Source of the DNA: Streptomyces sp. NBC_01304
Lineage (GTDB): Bacteria; Actinomycetota; Actinomycetes; Streptomycetales; Streptomycetaceae
Assembly: GCF_035975855.1 (NCBI RefSeq)
Contig: NZ_CP109055.1
Location: 2,108,001-2,172,000 of the forward strand
DNA length: 64,000 nt
Direction of reading: 5' to 3'
Part shown: positions 14,291 to 23,261 of the stretch, one piece after another
Position numbering within the stretch: the stretch's first letter is position 1
Layout of the letters: each line of letters starts with the position of its first letter
Notes under the pieces: generated by a model
Told to the model about the DNA's origin: nothing
Database searches by the model: none
The model's input: the letters and a program-made list of their open reading frames with translations, nothing else
Program-made: the position numbers and the translations under genes

Positions 14291-14509
14291 ATGTTCCGTG
14301 CGATCGCAGACGCACTGCGCCAGATCGGCGCGGCCGTCACCGGCTTGGTGACGCTGCCGTTCCGTTTGCTGGCCCGGCTGTTCGGCGGGGCCTCGCGCTC
14401 CGGGCGCCGGGGCGGCCGGAGCGGACGCGGGGCCTCAGGCGCACGCCGGGCCGGGCGCGGGCGACCCACCGGCTGGGGCCGCAGGCCGGGACGCGCACGA
14501 CGGGCCTGA
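14291..14509 (+). CDS. Small LPFR-domain protein
   Basis: A 72-residue peptide with one amphipathic or membrane-associated helix ([20 protein letters not shown]), then [13 protein letters not shown] and a strongly basic Arg/Gly-rich tail. The LPFR core is a recognised short Streptomyces domain of unknown role. The basic tail suggests binding to nucleic acid or acidic lipid. ATG 14291 follows GAGGGGAG. It precedes tex by 89 bp. Confidence 0.75.
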   Translation: MFRAIADALRQIGAAVTGLVTLPFRLLARLFGGASRSGRRGGRSGRGASGARRAGRGRPTGWGRRPGRARRA

Positions 14510-14598
14510 GCCGACCGGGCCCCGCCTTGTCGGTGCCACCTGCCACAATGCTGACGCGCAAAGTTGCAGCAAGCTCAGCGAGAAGGCGGTACCGGAAC

Positions 14599-17016
14599 GT
14601 GACGACACAGCTGCCACCCACCGTGGGTTCCATCGAGGGCAGGATCGCCGAGGAACTCGGCGTGCGGGAGCGTCAGGTGCGGGCCGCGGTCGAACTGCTC
14701 GACGGCGGTTCGACCGTCCCGTTCATCGCGCGCTACCGCAAGGAAGCGACCGAGATGCTCGACGATGCGCAGCTGCGCACGCTCGAGGAGCGGCTGCGCT
14801 ATCTGCGGGAGCTGGAGGAGCGGCGTACCGCGATCCTGGAGTCGGTGAACGAGGGGGGCAAGCTCACCGATGAACTGCGGACCCAGATCCTCGCCGCCGA
14901 CACCAAGGCCCGCCTCGAAGACATCTATCTGCCCTTCAAGCCCAAGCGGCGCACCAAAGCGCAGATCGCCCGCGAGGCCGGCCTGGAGCCGCTCGCCGAG
15001 GGGCTGCTCGGGGACCCGTCGGTGGACCCACACGCGGCCGCCGCGGCGTTCGTGGACGCCGACAAGGGAGTTGCCGACGCGCAGGCCGCCCTCGACGGTG
15101 CCCGCGCCATCCTCACCGAGCGGTTCGGTGAGGACGCCGACCTGATCGGCGAGCTGCGTGAGCGCATGTGGACGCGCGGGCGGCTCGCCGCGAAGGTGCG
15201 CGACGGCAAGGAGACCGAAGGCGCCAAGTTCGCCGACTACTTCGACTTCGCGGAGCCCTTCAAGGACCTGCCCTCGCACCGCGTGCTCGCGATGCTGCGC
15301 GGCGAGAAGGAGGGCGTGCTCGACCTCGTCCTGGAGCCCGAGGAGGCGACCGAAGGGCCGTCCAGCTTCGAGGGCATCGTCGCCCACCGCTTCGGCATCT
15401 CCGACCGGGGCCGCCCGGCCGACAAGTGGCTTGTGGACACCGCCCGTTGGGCCTGGCGGACCCGCATCCTGGTGCACCTCGGCATCGATGTCCGGCTGAG
15501 GCTGCGTACCGCCGCCGAGGACGAGGCGGTCAAGGTCTTCGCGTCGAACCTCCGGGACCTGCTGCTCGCCGCCCCGGCGGGCACGCGCGCGACGCTGGGG
15601 CTCGACCCCGGCTTCCGTACCGGCGTGAAGGTCGCCGTGGTCGACGCGACGGGCAAGGTCGTCGCGATCGACACGATCTACCCGCACGTGCCGGCCAACA
15701 AGTGGGACGAGTCCCTCGCCAAGCTGGCCAAGCTCGCCAAGGAGCACCAGGTCGACCTCGTGGCGATCGGCAACGGCACGGCGTCCCGCGAGACCGACAA
15801 GCTCGCCGGTGAACTCATCACCAAGCACCCGGAGTTGAACCTCACCAAGGTCATGGTCTCGGAGGCCGGCGCCTCGGTGTACTCCGCCTCGGCCTTCGCC
15901 TCGCAGGAGCTGCCCGACCTCGATGTGTCCATCCGCGGCGCGGTCTCGATCGCGCGCCGGCTGCAGGACCCCCTCGCAGAGCTGGTGAAGATCGACCCCA
16001 AGTCGATCGGCGTCGGGCAGTACCAGCACGACCTTTCCGAGGTGAAGCTCTCGCGCTCGCTGGACGCGGTGGTCGAGGACTGTGTGAACGGCGTGGGTGT
16101 GGACGTGAACACCGCGTCCACGCCGCTGCTCGCCCGGGTGTCGGGCATCGGGGCGGGGCTCGCCGAGAACATCGTGGCGCACCGCGATGCGAACGGGCCG
16201 TTCCGGGCGCGTACGGCGCTCAAGGATGTGGCGCGGCTCGGGCCGAAGGCGTACGAGCAGTGCGCGGGGTTCCTGCGGATCCGTGGCGGGGACGACCCGT
16301 TGGACGCGTCATCCGTGCACCCGGAGGCGTATCCGGTGGTGCGCAAGATGGTGAAGTCCGTGGGGGGCGAGGTCGCCTCGCTGGTGGGCAACGGTGCGGC
16401 GCTGCGCTCGCTGAAGCCCGCCGAGTTCGTGGACGAGAAGTTCGGTCTGCCGACCGTGACGGACATTCTGCGCGAGCTGGAGAAGCCGGGGCGTGACCCG
16501 CGGCCCGCGTTCAAGACGGCTTCCTTCAAGGACGGCGTCGAGAAGATCTCCGACCTGGCGCCCTCGATGGTGCTCGAAGGGGTCGTCACGAACGTGGCGG
16601 CGTTCGGGGCCTTCGTGGATGTGGGTGTGCATCAGGACGGGCTTGTGCACGTGTCGGCCATGTCCAAGACCTTCGTGAAGGATCCTCGGGATGTGGTGAA
16701 GCCCGGGGACATCGTGAAGGTGAAGGTGCTTGAGGTCGATATTCCGCGTAAGCGGATTTCGCTGACGCTCCGGTTGGACGACGAAGCCGCGGCCTCGGAC
16801 GCCGGTTCTTCGCCCGGTGGGCGGCGGGAGCGTGGCCAGGCCAAGGGTCAGGGTGGTCGGCCTCCGCAGCAGCGAGGTGGCAGTGGCGGCCAGGGCCGGG
16901 ATCGCCGTACCGGCGGGGCCGGGGCGGGTGGGCGGCAGGCGCCGCCTCCGGCCAATAGTGCGATGGCGGATGCGCTGCGCAAGGCAGGGCTGGTGGATCG
17001 GAAGAAGCGGGGCTGA
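14599..17016 (+). CDS. tex: Tex-family RNA-binding transcription accessory protein
   Basis: An 805-residue cytosolic protein. In order: N-terminal Tex domain ([17 protein letters not shown]), YqgF/RNase H-like domain ([20 protein letters not shown]), helix-hairpin-helix pair ([20 protein letters not shown]), and a C-terminal S1 domain ([29 protein letters not shown]). The last 80 residues are a Gly/Arg/Gln-rich tail, longer than in Bordetella or Pseudomonas Tex, which may add RNA affinity. GTG 14599 is the chosen start; the frame extends upstream but the upstream residues look non-coding. Confidence 0.95.
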   Translation: MTTQLPPTVGSIEGRIAEELGVRERQVRAAVELLDGGSTVPFIARYRKEATEMLDDAQLRTLEERLRYLRELEERRTAILESVNEGGKLTDELRTQILAADTKARLEDIYLPFKPKRRTKAQIAREAGLEPLAEGLLGDPSVDPHAAAAAFVDADKGVADAQAALDGARAILTERFGEDADLIGELRERMWTRGRLAAKVRDGKETEGAKFADYFDFAEPFKDLPSHRVLAMLRGEKEGVLDLVLEPEEATEGPSSFEGIVAHRFGISDRGRPADKWLVDTARWAWRTRILVHLGIDVRLRLRTAAEDEAVKVFASNLRDLLLAAPAGTRATLGLDPGFRTGVKVAVVDATGKVVAIDTIYPHVPANKWDESLAKLAKLAKEHQVDLVAIGNGTASRETDKLAGELITKHPELNLTKVMVSEAGASVYSASAFASQELPDLDVSIRGAVSIARRLQDPLAELVKIDPKSIGVGQYQHDLSEVKLSRSLDAVVEDCVNGVGVDVNTASTPLLARVSGIGAGLAENIVAHRDANGPFRARTALKDVARLGPKAYEQCAGFLRIRGGDDPLDASSVHPEAYPVVRKMVKSVGGEVASLVGNGAALRSLKPAEFVDEKFGLPTVTDILRELEKPGRDPRPAFKTASFKDGVEKISDLAPSMVLEGVVTNVAAFGAFVDVGVHQDGLVHVSAMSKTFVKDPRDVVKPGDIVKVKVLEVDIPRKRISLTLRLDDEAAASDAGSSPGGRRERGQAKGQGGRPPQQRGGSGGQGRDRRTGGAGAGGRQAPPPANSAMADALRKAGLVDRKKRG

Positions 17017-17076
17017 CCCGTTTCTTTTTCCCCACCCCGCCCCTTCCCGTAAGGCTGCCGCCGGCTTCAAAGACTG

Positions 17077-17126
17077 TCCTCAAACGCCGGACGGGCTGAT
17101 TTATCAGCCCGTCCGGCGTTTGAGGA
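17077..17126. terminator. Bidirectional hairpin terminator, perfect 23-bp stem
   Basis: Arms 17077-17099 and 17104-17126 are exact reverse complements around TTTA. The stem core is CTCAAACGCCGGACGGGCTG. It sits between convergent tex and the SpoU gene, whose stop is four bases away. Near-identical stems recur widely in Streptomyces genomes as far as I recall, so it may also be a mobile or repeated hairpin. Confidence 0.88.
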
Positions 17127-17129
17127 CCA

Positions 17130-17711
17130 TCACAGAAGTCCTGCCAGCTTGTACAGCGCCAACGACCCCGCCACCGCCACGTTCAGGCTTGCTCCCGTGC
17201 CCACCATCGGGATTTCCACGCAGGCGTCCAAGCGGTCCAGTGCCTCCGGCGGGATGCCGTGTTGTTCGTGGCCGAGGACCAGGACCGTGGGCTCGCGGGC
17301 CGTGGGGAGGTCGGCGAGGCGGACTGCCTCGTCGGCCAGTTCCACGCCGACTATGCGCAGGCCTCGGGCCCGTTGCTTGTCCAGCCAGCCCAGTGGGTCG
17401 CCGGTCCAGTGGACGCAAGGTGGCTTGCGGAGGGTGTTGCCGCGGGCCAGGGCCTCGGGAACCCAGGAGAAGCGCGGCACCGTGATGCAGGCGCCGACCG
17501 CGTCGCACGTACGTGCCAGGGTTCCGAGGTTGGCGCCGTGCAGGGGCCAGAGCGGGGCCGCGTACAGGTGGTCCCAGCAGGAGTGGGCTCGTGGTCGGCG
17601 GGAGCGGCGGAGCTCTGCCGGGGTGCGGGTGCGGATCGCGGGTGGAGGGCCGCCTCGGCCAGGAGTCGGTTCGCCTCGCCCGGAGGTCCGGCTGCCTCGG
17701 GCCGTGCTCAT
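17130..17711 (-). CDS. SpoU/TrmH-family RNA 2'-O-methyltransferase
   Basis: A protein of about 193 residues. The SPOUT-fold motifs are clear: an N-terminal NLGTLARTCDAVGA (motif 1), VLVLGHEQHGIPPEAL (motif 2) and VEIPMVGTGASLNVAVAGSLAL (motif 3). It uses S-adenosylmethionine to 2'-O-methylate rRNA or tRNA; the target is not predictable. The start is uncertain: ATG 17711 (MSTARGS) is chosen, and an in-frame TTG lies at 17735. The N-terminal 45 residues are basic and low in complexity. Confidence 0.87.
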   Translation of the reverse strand: MSTARGSRTSGRGEPTPGRGGPPPAIRTRTPAELRRSRRPRAHSCWDHLYAAPLWPLHGANLGTLARTCDAVGACITVPRFSWVPEALARGNTLRKPPCVHWTGDPLGWLDKQRARGLRIVGVELADEAVRLADLPTAREPTVLVLGHEQHGIPPEALDRLDACVEIPMVGTGASLNVAVAGSLALYKLAGLL

Positions 17712-17810
17712 CGGGCCGTGGAGGCGGGCCTCCAAGTCGTGGTGGTGCGGGTGGAGTTCAGCTTCATCTTCTGGTGGCGGAGTACGGCCCGCCTGGCCGG
17801 TGCGGCAGTG

Positions 17811-18854
17811 TCATCGCACCATCGGTGCGACCAGCACGCTCCCCGTGGTGCGTGCCACGATGAAGGATTCCCCCTTGGTGGCCTTGGCGTCCAGCGCAAT
17901 TCGGTGCTTGCCGGGCTCCAGTACGTCGTCGAAGACCTCGTGGGTGTGGGTGCGGTAGAGGCGGTCGAGGCGGTACGCGATCAGGCGCACCCGGCAGGTC
18001 GAGGTGACCTCCACGCCTGCTTCGCCCTCCGCGGCGACCAGGCGGACGAGGCGGCGCTGGGCCGGTGGGCTGCGGTCGAGGGCGCCCTCGATCTGGGCGA
18101 CCAGGAGCGGGGTGATGGGGGCGAGCCCGTCGACGTACGCCACGTCCACACCCGCGCGTACGAACGCGCCCTGCACCGTGGTGCGTTGGTCGTCCGTGAC
18201 CGCGCGGCCGAAGGCGACCGCGCCATAGGTGCGCAGCTCCTCGGGCGCCATGGCCGCGGCGTCCTGGACGTCCTGGGTGATCTCCGCGCCGATCCCGATG
18301 ATGCGCAGGGCCGCCGCGAGCTTGCCGAGGACCGCCGCGCGGGCGCCGATGAGCAGGACGCGGCGGCGGGCGGGGGGTTCGGTGGACGTGTCGAGCAGGC
18401 GGCCGAGTTCGGTGCGGTACTGGTCGCCGGCGAAGCGAAAGGGGCCGATTCCGTGGTAGCCGTTGCGCTCCAGGTCAGCGTGTTCGCTGGTCTGCCAGGC
18501 GAAGTCCCGCCAGACCACGTCGTCCGAGCTGTCGTCGGCCCGCTCGATCCGTGCGGTGACCGCGCCGCATTCGAGGCCCTCGCACTCGGGGCAGCCGTAG
18601 ATGACGTACCGGCCGTCGGCCAGTGGTGGTTCGGCCTCCAGGAGGAGGCGGCGTACATGCGCGGTGAAGATGGCGGGCGGCACGTCGGCCGCGAGCGGGG
18701 AGACGGCGTCGAGGTCGGAGAGCTGGAACAGCAGCGGGCGGCCGTCCACGATGAAGTCCAGGAAATCGCGGTGCACTTGGTAGTCACCGTTGGCCAGGAC
18801 CCCACCGGCACGTGTCGCCGGCGCGAGGCCGAAGGTCATGTATTCGGCAGACAT
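17811..18854 (-). CDS. Hypothetical protein with a Rossmann-like middle segment
   Basis: A 347-residue protein I do not recognise. Residues 1-170 contain a CPEC motif (YVIYGCPECEGLECGAV) that could bind a metal. Residues about 180-260 have a nucleotide-binding-like start (RRRVLLIGARAAVLGKLAAA), and the end is a beta-rich stretch. There is no signal peptide or membrane segment. ATG 18854 (MSAEYMTFGLAP) starts it. It is divergent from the D-amino-acid oxidase gene, 95 bp apart, but nothing else links them. Confidence 0.8.
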   Translation of the reverse strand: MSAEYMTFGLAPATRAGGVLANGDYQVHRDFLDFIVDGRPLLFQLSDLDAVSPLAADVPPAIFTAHVRRLLLEAEPPLADGRYVIYGCPECEGLECGAVTARIERADDSSDDVVWRDFAWQTSEHADLERNGYHGIGPFRFAGDQYRTELGRLLDTSTEPPARRRVLLIGARAAVLGKLAAALRIIGIGAEITQDVQDAAAMAPEELRTYGAVAFGRAVTDDQRTTVQGAFVRAGVDVAYVDGLAPITPLLVAQIEGALDRSPPAQRRLVRLVAAEGEAGVEVTSTCRVRLIAYRLDRLYRTHTHEVFDDVLEPGKHRIALDAKATKGESFIVARTTGSVLVAPMVR

Positions 18855-18949
18855 GCCCTGAGTATCCCCAGCGGGAGACTGATGTGAGCACGGCATCACA
18901 GATTCCACAAAGGCACATTCGGTGAATCACGGCGGTCTAGGGTCCGGGC

Positions 18950-19909
18950 ATGAGTACTGATGCGTACGAGGCCGATGTGGTCGTGGTGGGCGGTGGGGTC
19001 ATCGGGCTGACGACGGCGATCGTCCTCGCCGAGCGGGGCCGCCGGGTCCGGGTGTGGGCCAAGGAGCCCTCGGAGCAGACGACTTCGGCGGTGGCGGGGG
19101 CCCTGTGCTGGCCGTATCACATCGAGCCCGCGGAGTTGGTGGGCGCGTGGGCGGTGCGCTCACTGCAGGAGTACGAGGCGCTGGCGGGCGATCCGGGGGC
19201 GACCGGGGTGCGGCGCGTCGCCGGGGTGCAGGCCGACACTCCGCTGGACTTCATGCCGGTGTGGACCGAGGCGCTGCCCGGGGCGCGCGAGGCGACGGCG
19301 GACGAGCTGCCGGAGGGGTACGGGCAGGGGCTGCGGGCGACGGTGCCGCTGATCGACATGCGGGCCCATCTGGGCTATCTGACGCGGCGGTTGCTCGCTG
19401 CGGGCGGGGCGGTCGAGGCGCGCGCGGTGTCCGGGTTCGACGAGGCGGCGCGGGTGGCGCCCGTCGTGGTCAACTGCTCGGGGCTCGGGGCGCGTGAGCT
19501 GGTGCCCGACGCGTCGGTGGAGCCGGTGCGCGGGCAGCTGGTGGTCGTGGAGAACCCGGGGATCGAGGAGTGGTTCGCGGCGCCCAACTCCCCCACGGAG
19601 ATCACGTACATGCTGCCGCAGCCGTTCGGTGTCGTTCTCGGCGGCACCTCGCAGCCGGGTTCCTGGGACCGTACGGCGGACCCGGCGACGGCTCGGGCGA
19701 TCGTCGAGCGCTGTGCACGCGTGCATCCCGCTCTCGCGAAGGCCCGGGTCCTGGAGCACCGGGTGGGGCTGCGGCCGGTGCGGCCCGCGGTGCGGATCGA
19801 ACGCGAAGTGCTGGTGGGTGGTGGGGTGTTGGTGCACAACTATGGGCACGGGGGTGCGGGAGTGACCGTGGCGTGGGGGTGTGCGGAGGCTGCGGCGGAG
19901 CTTGCCTGA
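18950..19909 (+). CDS. FAD-dependent D-amino-acid oxidase
   Basis: A 319-residue flavoenzyme oxidising D-amino acids to 2-oxo acids with release of H2O2 and ammonia. The dinucleotide fold starts at residue 9 (DVVVVGGGVIGLTTAIVLAE). AGALCWPYH, VVNCSGLGARELV and the C-terminal GLRPVRPAVRIE and HNYGHGGAGVTVAWG match the DAO signature, including the HxYGHGGxG FAD loop. TAGGGT ends six bases before ATG 18950, suggesting a leaderless mRNA. It could salvage or remove D-amino acids from cell wall turnover; the substrate is not defined. Confidence 0.94.
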   Translation: MSTDAYEADVVVVGGGVIGLTTAIVLAERGRRVRVWAKEPSEQTTSAVAGALCWPYHIEPAELVGAWAVRSLQEYEALAGDPGATGVRRVAGVQADTPLDFMPVWTEALPGAREATADELPEGYGQGLRATVPLIDMRAHLGYLTRRLLAAGGAVEARAVSGFDEAARVAPVVVNCSGLGARELVPDASVEPVRGQLVVVENPGIEEWFAAPNSPTEITYMLPQPFGVVLGGTSQPGSWDRTADPATARAIVERCARVHPALAKARVLEHRVGLRPVRPAVRIEREVLVGGGVLVHNYGHGGAGVTVAWGCAEAAAELA

Positions 19910-19985
19910 GCTGATGGGGGGGCGATCGACGGGGCCCGCCGCCCTGAGGCCCGCTTCAACCGCGTCCGGCACCTTCGCCTGCGCC

Positions 19986-20012
19986 CACCCGTGCCGCCCT
20001 GCGGCACGGGTG
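19986..20012. terminator. Hairpin terminator between convergent genes
   Basis: A 12-bp perfect stem (CACCCGTGCCGC / GCGGCACGGGTG) with a 3-nt loop, between the stop of the oxidase gene (19909) and the stop of the BCCT gene (20052). Confidence 0.75.
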
Positions 20013-20051
20013 CCCGCAGGGTCGGCAGGGGTGGGCGCAGGGCGGCGTCCC

Positions 20052-21779
20052 CTAATCCGAACGCGAACCCGCTTCGGACTCGGTCGGCGCCGGCCCGATC
20101 TGGATCTCGAAGTCGCCGTCGTACTGCTCGTGTCCGGCGATGACCGCCATCTCGATGGCCTCCTCGCCCTTCTCGCCCCGCACGATCAGCGGGTCCTGGC
20201 GCAGGTCGCGCATCATGGCCACGCACATGCCGATCATCACCACGGCGAATGGCGCCGCGGCCAGGATGGTCAGGTTCTGCAGGCCCTGCAGCGCGTTGTC
20301 CTTGCCGTTGCCGATGAGCAGCATGACGGCCGCGACGCCTCCGGTGACCACGCCCCAGAAGACGACCACGAACTTCGACGGCTCGAAGGTGCCCTTCTGG
20401 GAGAGCGTGCCCATCACGATGGAGGCGGCGTCGGCGCCGGACACGAAGAAGATGCCGACCAGAATCATCACCAGGAGGCTCATCGCGGTGGCGATGGGGA
20501 ACTCCCGGAGCACGGCGAAGAGTTGACCCTCCGACGTGGCCTCGTCGGCCAGGCGCTTCGACTCCGCCAGCTTCATCGACGTACCGCCGAAGATCGCGAA
20601 CCAGAGGAGGCTCACGGTGGACGGCACGAGAATCACGCCGCCGATGAACTGACGGATCGTACGGCCGCGGCTGATGCGTGCGATGAACATGCCGACGAAG
20701 GGCGTCCAGGAGATCCACCACGCCCAGTAGAAGACCGTCCAGCCGCTCAGCCAGTCGGCGACGCCCTCGCCGCTGGAGGCTTCGGTGCGGCCGATCATCT
20801 GCGGCAGATCACCGAGGTACGAGGCGATCGAGGTCGGCAGCAGGTCCAGGACGATGATCGTCGGTCCGGCGACGAACACGAACACCGCGAGGATCAGGGC
20901 GAGCACCATGTTGATGTTGGACAGCCACTGGATGCCCTTCTCCACACCGGAGACCGCCGAGGCCACGAACGCCACGGTCAGGACCGCGATGATGGAGACG
21001 AGCACGCCGGTGCCGACCTTCTCGGCCCAGTTCAGCTCCTCCATGCCGCTGCCGATCTGCAGCGCGCCGAGCCCGAGGGAGGCGGCCGAGCCGAAGAGCG
21101 TGGCGAAGATGGCGAGGATGTCGATGACCCGGCCCGGGGTGCCGTTCGCGTGCTTCTTGCCGATGAGCGGCGTGAAGACGGCACTGATGGTCTGCCTGCG
21201 GCCGCGCCGGAAGCTGCTGTAGGCGATGGCGAGGCCGACGACCGCGTAGATCGCCCACGGGTGCAGCGTCCAGTGGAAGAGCGTCGTCGCCATCGAGGTC
21301 TGCATGGCCGCCGCGGCGTCCGCCGGATCGGTGCCGGGCGGGGGCGTCTTGAAGTGCGAGAGCGGCTCGCTCACGCCGTAGAACATCAGGCCGATGCCCA
21401 TGCCGGCGCTGAACATCATGGCGACCCACGAAACCGTACGGAACTCCGGCGCCTCGCCCTCCGCACCGAGGGTGATCTTCCCGTAGCGGCTGATGGCCAG
21501 CCACAGCGCGAAGACCACGAAGCCGGAGGCGGCGAGCACGAAGGCCCAGCCGCCGTTGTGGATCAGCCCCGTGAGCATCTTGCTGGACACGCTCTCGAGG
21601 GACTTGGTGGAGACGGCCCCCCAGACCACGAACGCGAGGGTGAGGACGGCGGTGACGCCGAACACCACGCGGTCGGTCTGGGGTGGCCGTTCACTGTGTT
21701 TCGGCAGTGACAGGTGTGGTGGCTGCTGGTGGGGTGGTGGTTGCTTGTGAGGCGGTTGCTGTGGTGCGTCTTGCGACAC
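20052..21779 (-). CDS. BCCT-family betaine/choline/carnitine transporter
   Basis: A 575-residue transporter with twelve predicted helices. The family glycine motif is FSAGMGIGLMFYGVSEPL. The substrate-binding tryptophan box is SGWTVFYWAWWISWTPFVG followed by IARISRGRTIRQF. It imports an osmoprotectant such as glycine betaine with Na+ or H+. The N terminus has an unusual Pro/Gln/His-rich repeat (QQPPHKQPPPHQQPP), and the C terminus is acidic and may sense osmotic state. GTG 21779 follows GAGAGG. Choline/betaine enzymes are not adjacent. Confidence 0.95.
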   Translation of the reverse strand: MSQDAPQQPPHKQPPPHQQPPHLSLPKHSERPPQTDRVVFGVTAVLTLAFVVWGAVSTKSLESVSSKMLTGLIHNGGWAFVLAASGFVVFALWLAISRYGKITLGAEGEAPEFRTVSWVAMMFSAGMGIGLMFYGVSEPLSHFKTPPPGTDPADAAAAMQTSMATTLFHWTLHPWAIYAVVGLAIAYSSFRRGRRQTISAVFTPLIGKKHANGTPGRVIDILAIFATLFGSAASLGLGALQIGSGMEELNWAEKVGTGVLVSIIAVLTVAFVASAVSGVEKGIQWLSNINMVLALILAVFVFVAGPTIIVLDLLPTSIASYLGDLPQMIGRTEASSGEGVADWLSGWTVFYWAWWISWTPFVGMFIARISRGRTIRQFIGGVILVPSTVSLLWFAIFGGTSMKLAESKRLADEATSEGQLFAVLREFPIATAMSLLVMILVGIFFVSGADAASIVMGTLSQKGTFEPSKFVVVFWGVVTGGVAAVMLLIGNGKDNALQGLQNLTILAAAPFAVVMIGMCVAMMRDLRQDPLIVRGEKGEEAIEMAVIAGHEQYDGDFEIQIGPAPTESEAGSRSD

Positions 21780-21864
21780 TGGGCGACCTCTCGGGGGGTG
21801 ACGGATTTGTGTCTCCGCTACCCCCTACCACAGGTGCCACACAGAACTCGCAGCTCACACGCCC

Positions 21865-23169
21865 TCAGCAGGCTTCTACTGGTGCTCCCTTGGCCAGGTG
21901 GTACGGCGCCCGCTCGTCGAGCAGCAGCGGGACGAGCGCGCGTTGCGACTGTCGTACGGGGACGAGCGCGCCCGTGCCGTCGGTCTTCACTCGGACGCCG
22001 TGCAGGGCGAGTTCGTCCTTGAGGTCCGCGTACTGGGCGGCGTCCAGGCGGTAGCCGCAGGGCGGGTCCTGGATGATCTCGGCGGGTTCGGCGGGGTCGT
22101 TGTCGGCGCCGCCCAGATAGACCGGGCCGCGGTCCGCGAGGCCCTTGTACCGGGAGGCGGTCGTCGCGGCGTGGACGCGGCGGCCGCGCTCGTCCGTGAA
22201 CTCGAACAGGCCGCCCAGGGCGGAGGTTTGGGACGCGACCCGGCGCCGGTGGTTGAGCGACTCGTCGGCCTTCTCGGCGTCGCTGAGCGCGTCGACCCTG
22301 CTCTCGATGAGCAGCCCGACCGCGTGCTTGATGCCGGACGCGTTGCGCAGGATGCGCTCCTGGCCGTCGCCGGCGGTCTGCTTGATCGGGTCGCCGGTGA
22401 CCGGGTCGGTCCAGATGCCGTACGTCCCCGTCGAGTGGCCGGCCTCGTTGGCGGCGGGCCGGACGTAGTCGTCCGAGAGGGTCTGGGCCTCCTCGTGGAC
22501 GTGCGCGTCGGTGTTGAGGTTGCGCGGCCACAGGTCGAACAGGTCCTTGTCGTAGTACGGCGGGGTCGCGCCGTACTCGTGCAGGTCATAGATGACGTCG
22601 GGGCGTTCGTCGCGGATGACGGCGGCCATGGCGCGGCCCTCGGCGGTCTGCAGGGCTATGTGGTCGCGGTTGATGTCGACGCCGTCGGAGTTGCCGCGGG
22701 TGTCGGCGTTGCGGCCGTCCGGGTTGGCGGTGGGGACGACCAGGAGGCGCGTGCGCTCCAGGAACTTCTTGGTCCGCTTGTCCTTGGCGAAGGCCAGGTC
22801 GCGGACCTTGGTGAGGCAGGCCTCGCGCCCGGACGGCTCGTCGCCGTGCTGGCTGCAGATCAGCAGGACGGTGGCGGTGGGGCGGTGGCCGCCGCCGATG
22901 CGGACGAGCTGGAGCGGGCGGTTCTGCTTGGTGGAGCCGATCCGGTCGATGCCGACGCGGTCGCTGCCCCGGTCGACGGCGGCGAGGAAGTCCCACTCCT
23001 CGGGCTGGGTGGTCCAGTTCTTGCCGTTGCTGAGCTCGAATCCGGTGCGGGGCAAGGTGGTGGCCGTGTCTGTCGCCCCGGCACTGGCGTTCGCGGGGGC
23101 GGTGAGCAGGGGGGCGGCGAGGGCGGTCGCGGCGGCGGTCAGGGCGAGGGCGGCGAGGCGGGGTCTCAC
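21865..23169 (-). CDS. Secreted M14-family zinc carboxypeptidase
   Basis: A 434-residue exported metallopeptidase. The signal peptide is MRPRLAALALTAAATALAAP plus LLTAPANA. Zinc ligands appear as H-x-x-E in CSQHGDEPSGREA and a later His in VIYDLHEYGATPPYYD; the catalytic Glu is in AVGLLIESR. NPDGRNADTRGNSDGVDINR matches the substrate-binding segment of the family. It removes C-terminal residues from peptides outside the cell. GTG 23169 follows AGGAGA. It is 92 bp downstream of the S15 peptidase gene on the same strand and may be co-transcribed. Confidence 0.94.
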   Translation of the reverse strand: MRPRLAALALTAAATALAAPLLTAPANASAGATDTATTLPRTGFELSNGKNWTTQPEEWDFLAAVDRGSDRVGIDRIGSTKQNRPLQLVRIGGGHRPTATVLLICSQHGDEPSGREACLTKVRDLAFAKDKRTKKFLERTRLLVVPTANPDGRNADTRGNSDGVDINRDHIALQTAEGRAMAAVIRDERPDVIYDLHEYGATPPYYDKDLFDLWPRNLNTDAHVHEEAQTLSDDYVRPAANEAGHSTGTYGIWTDPVTGDPIKQTAGDGQERILRNASGIKHAVGLLIESRVDALSDAEKADESLNHRRRVASQTSALGGLFEFTDERGRRVHAATTASRYKGLADRGPVYLGGADNDPAEPAEIIQDPPCGYRLDAAQYADLKDELALHGVRVKTDGTGALVPVRQSQRALVPLLLDERAPYHLAKGAPVEAC

Positions 23170-23261
23170 GGGGTGCGGTCTCCTGAGGTAGGTCGTACAC
23201 CTGCTGTACGTCGGCCCGCAGGCGGCCCGCTGGACATCACGGGCCGCCTGCGGCACGGGTG

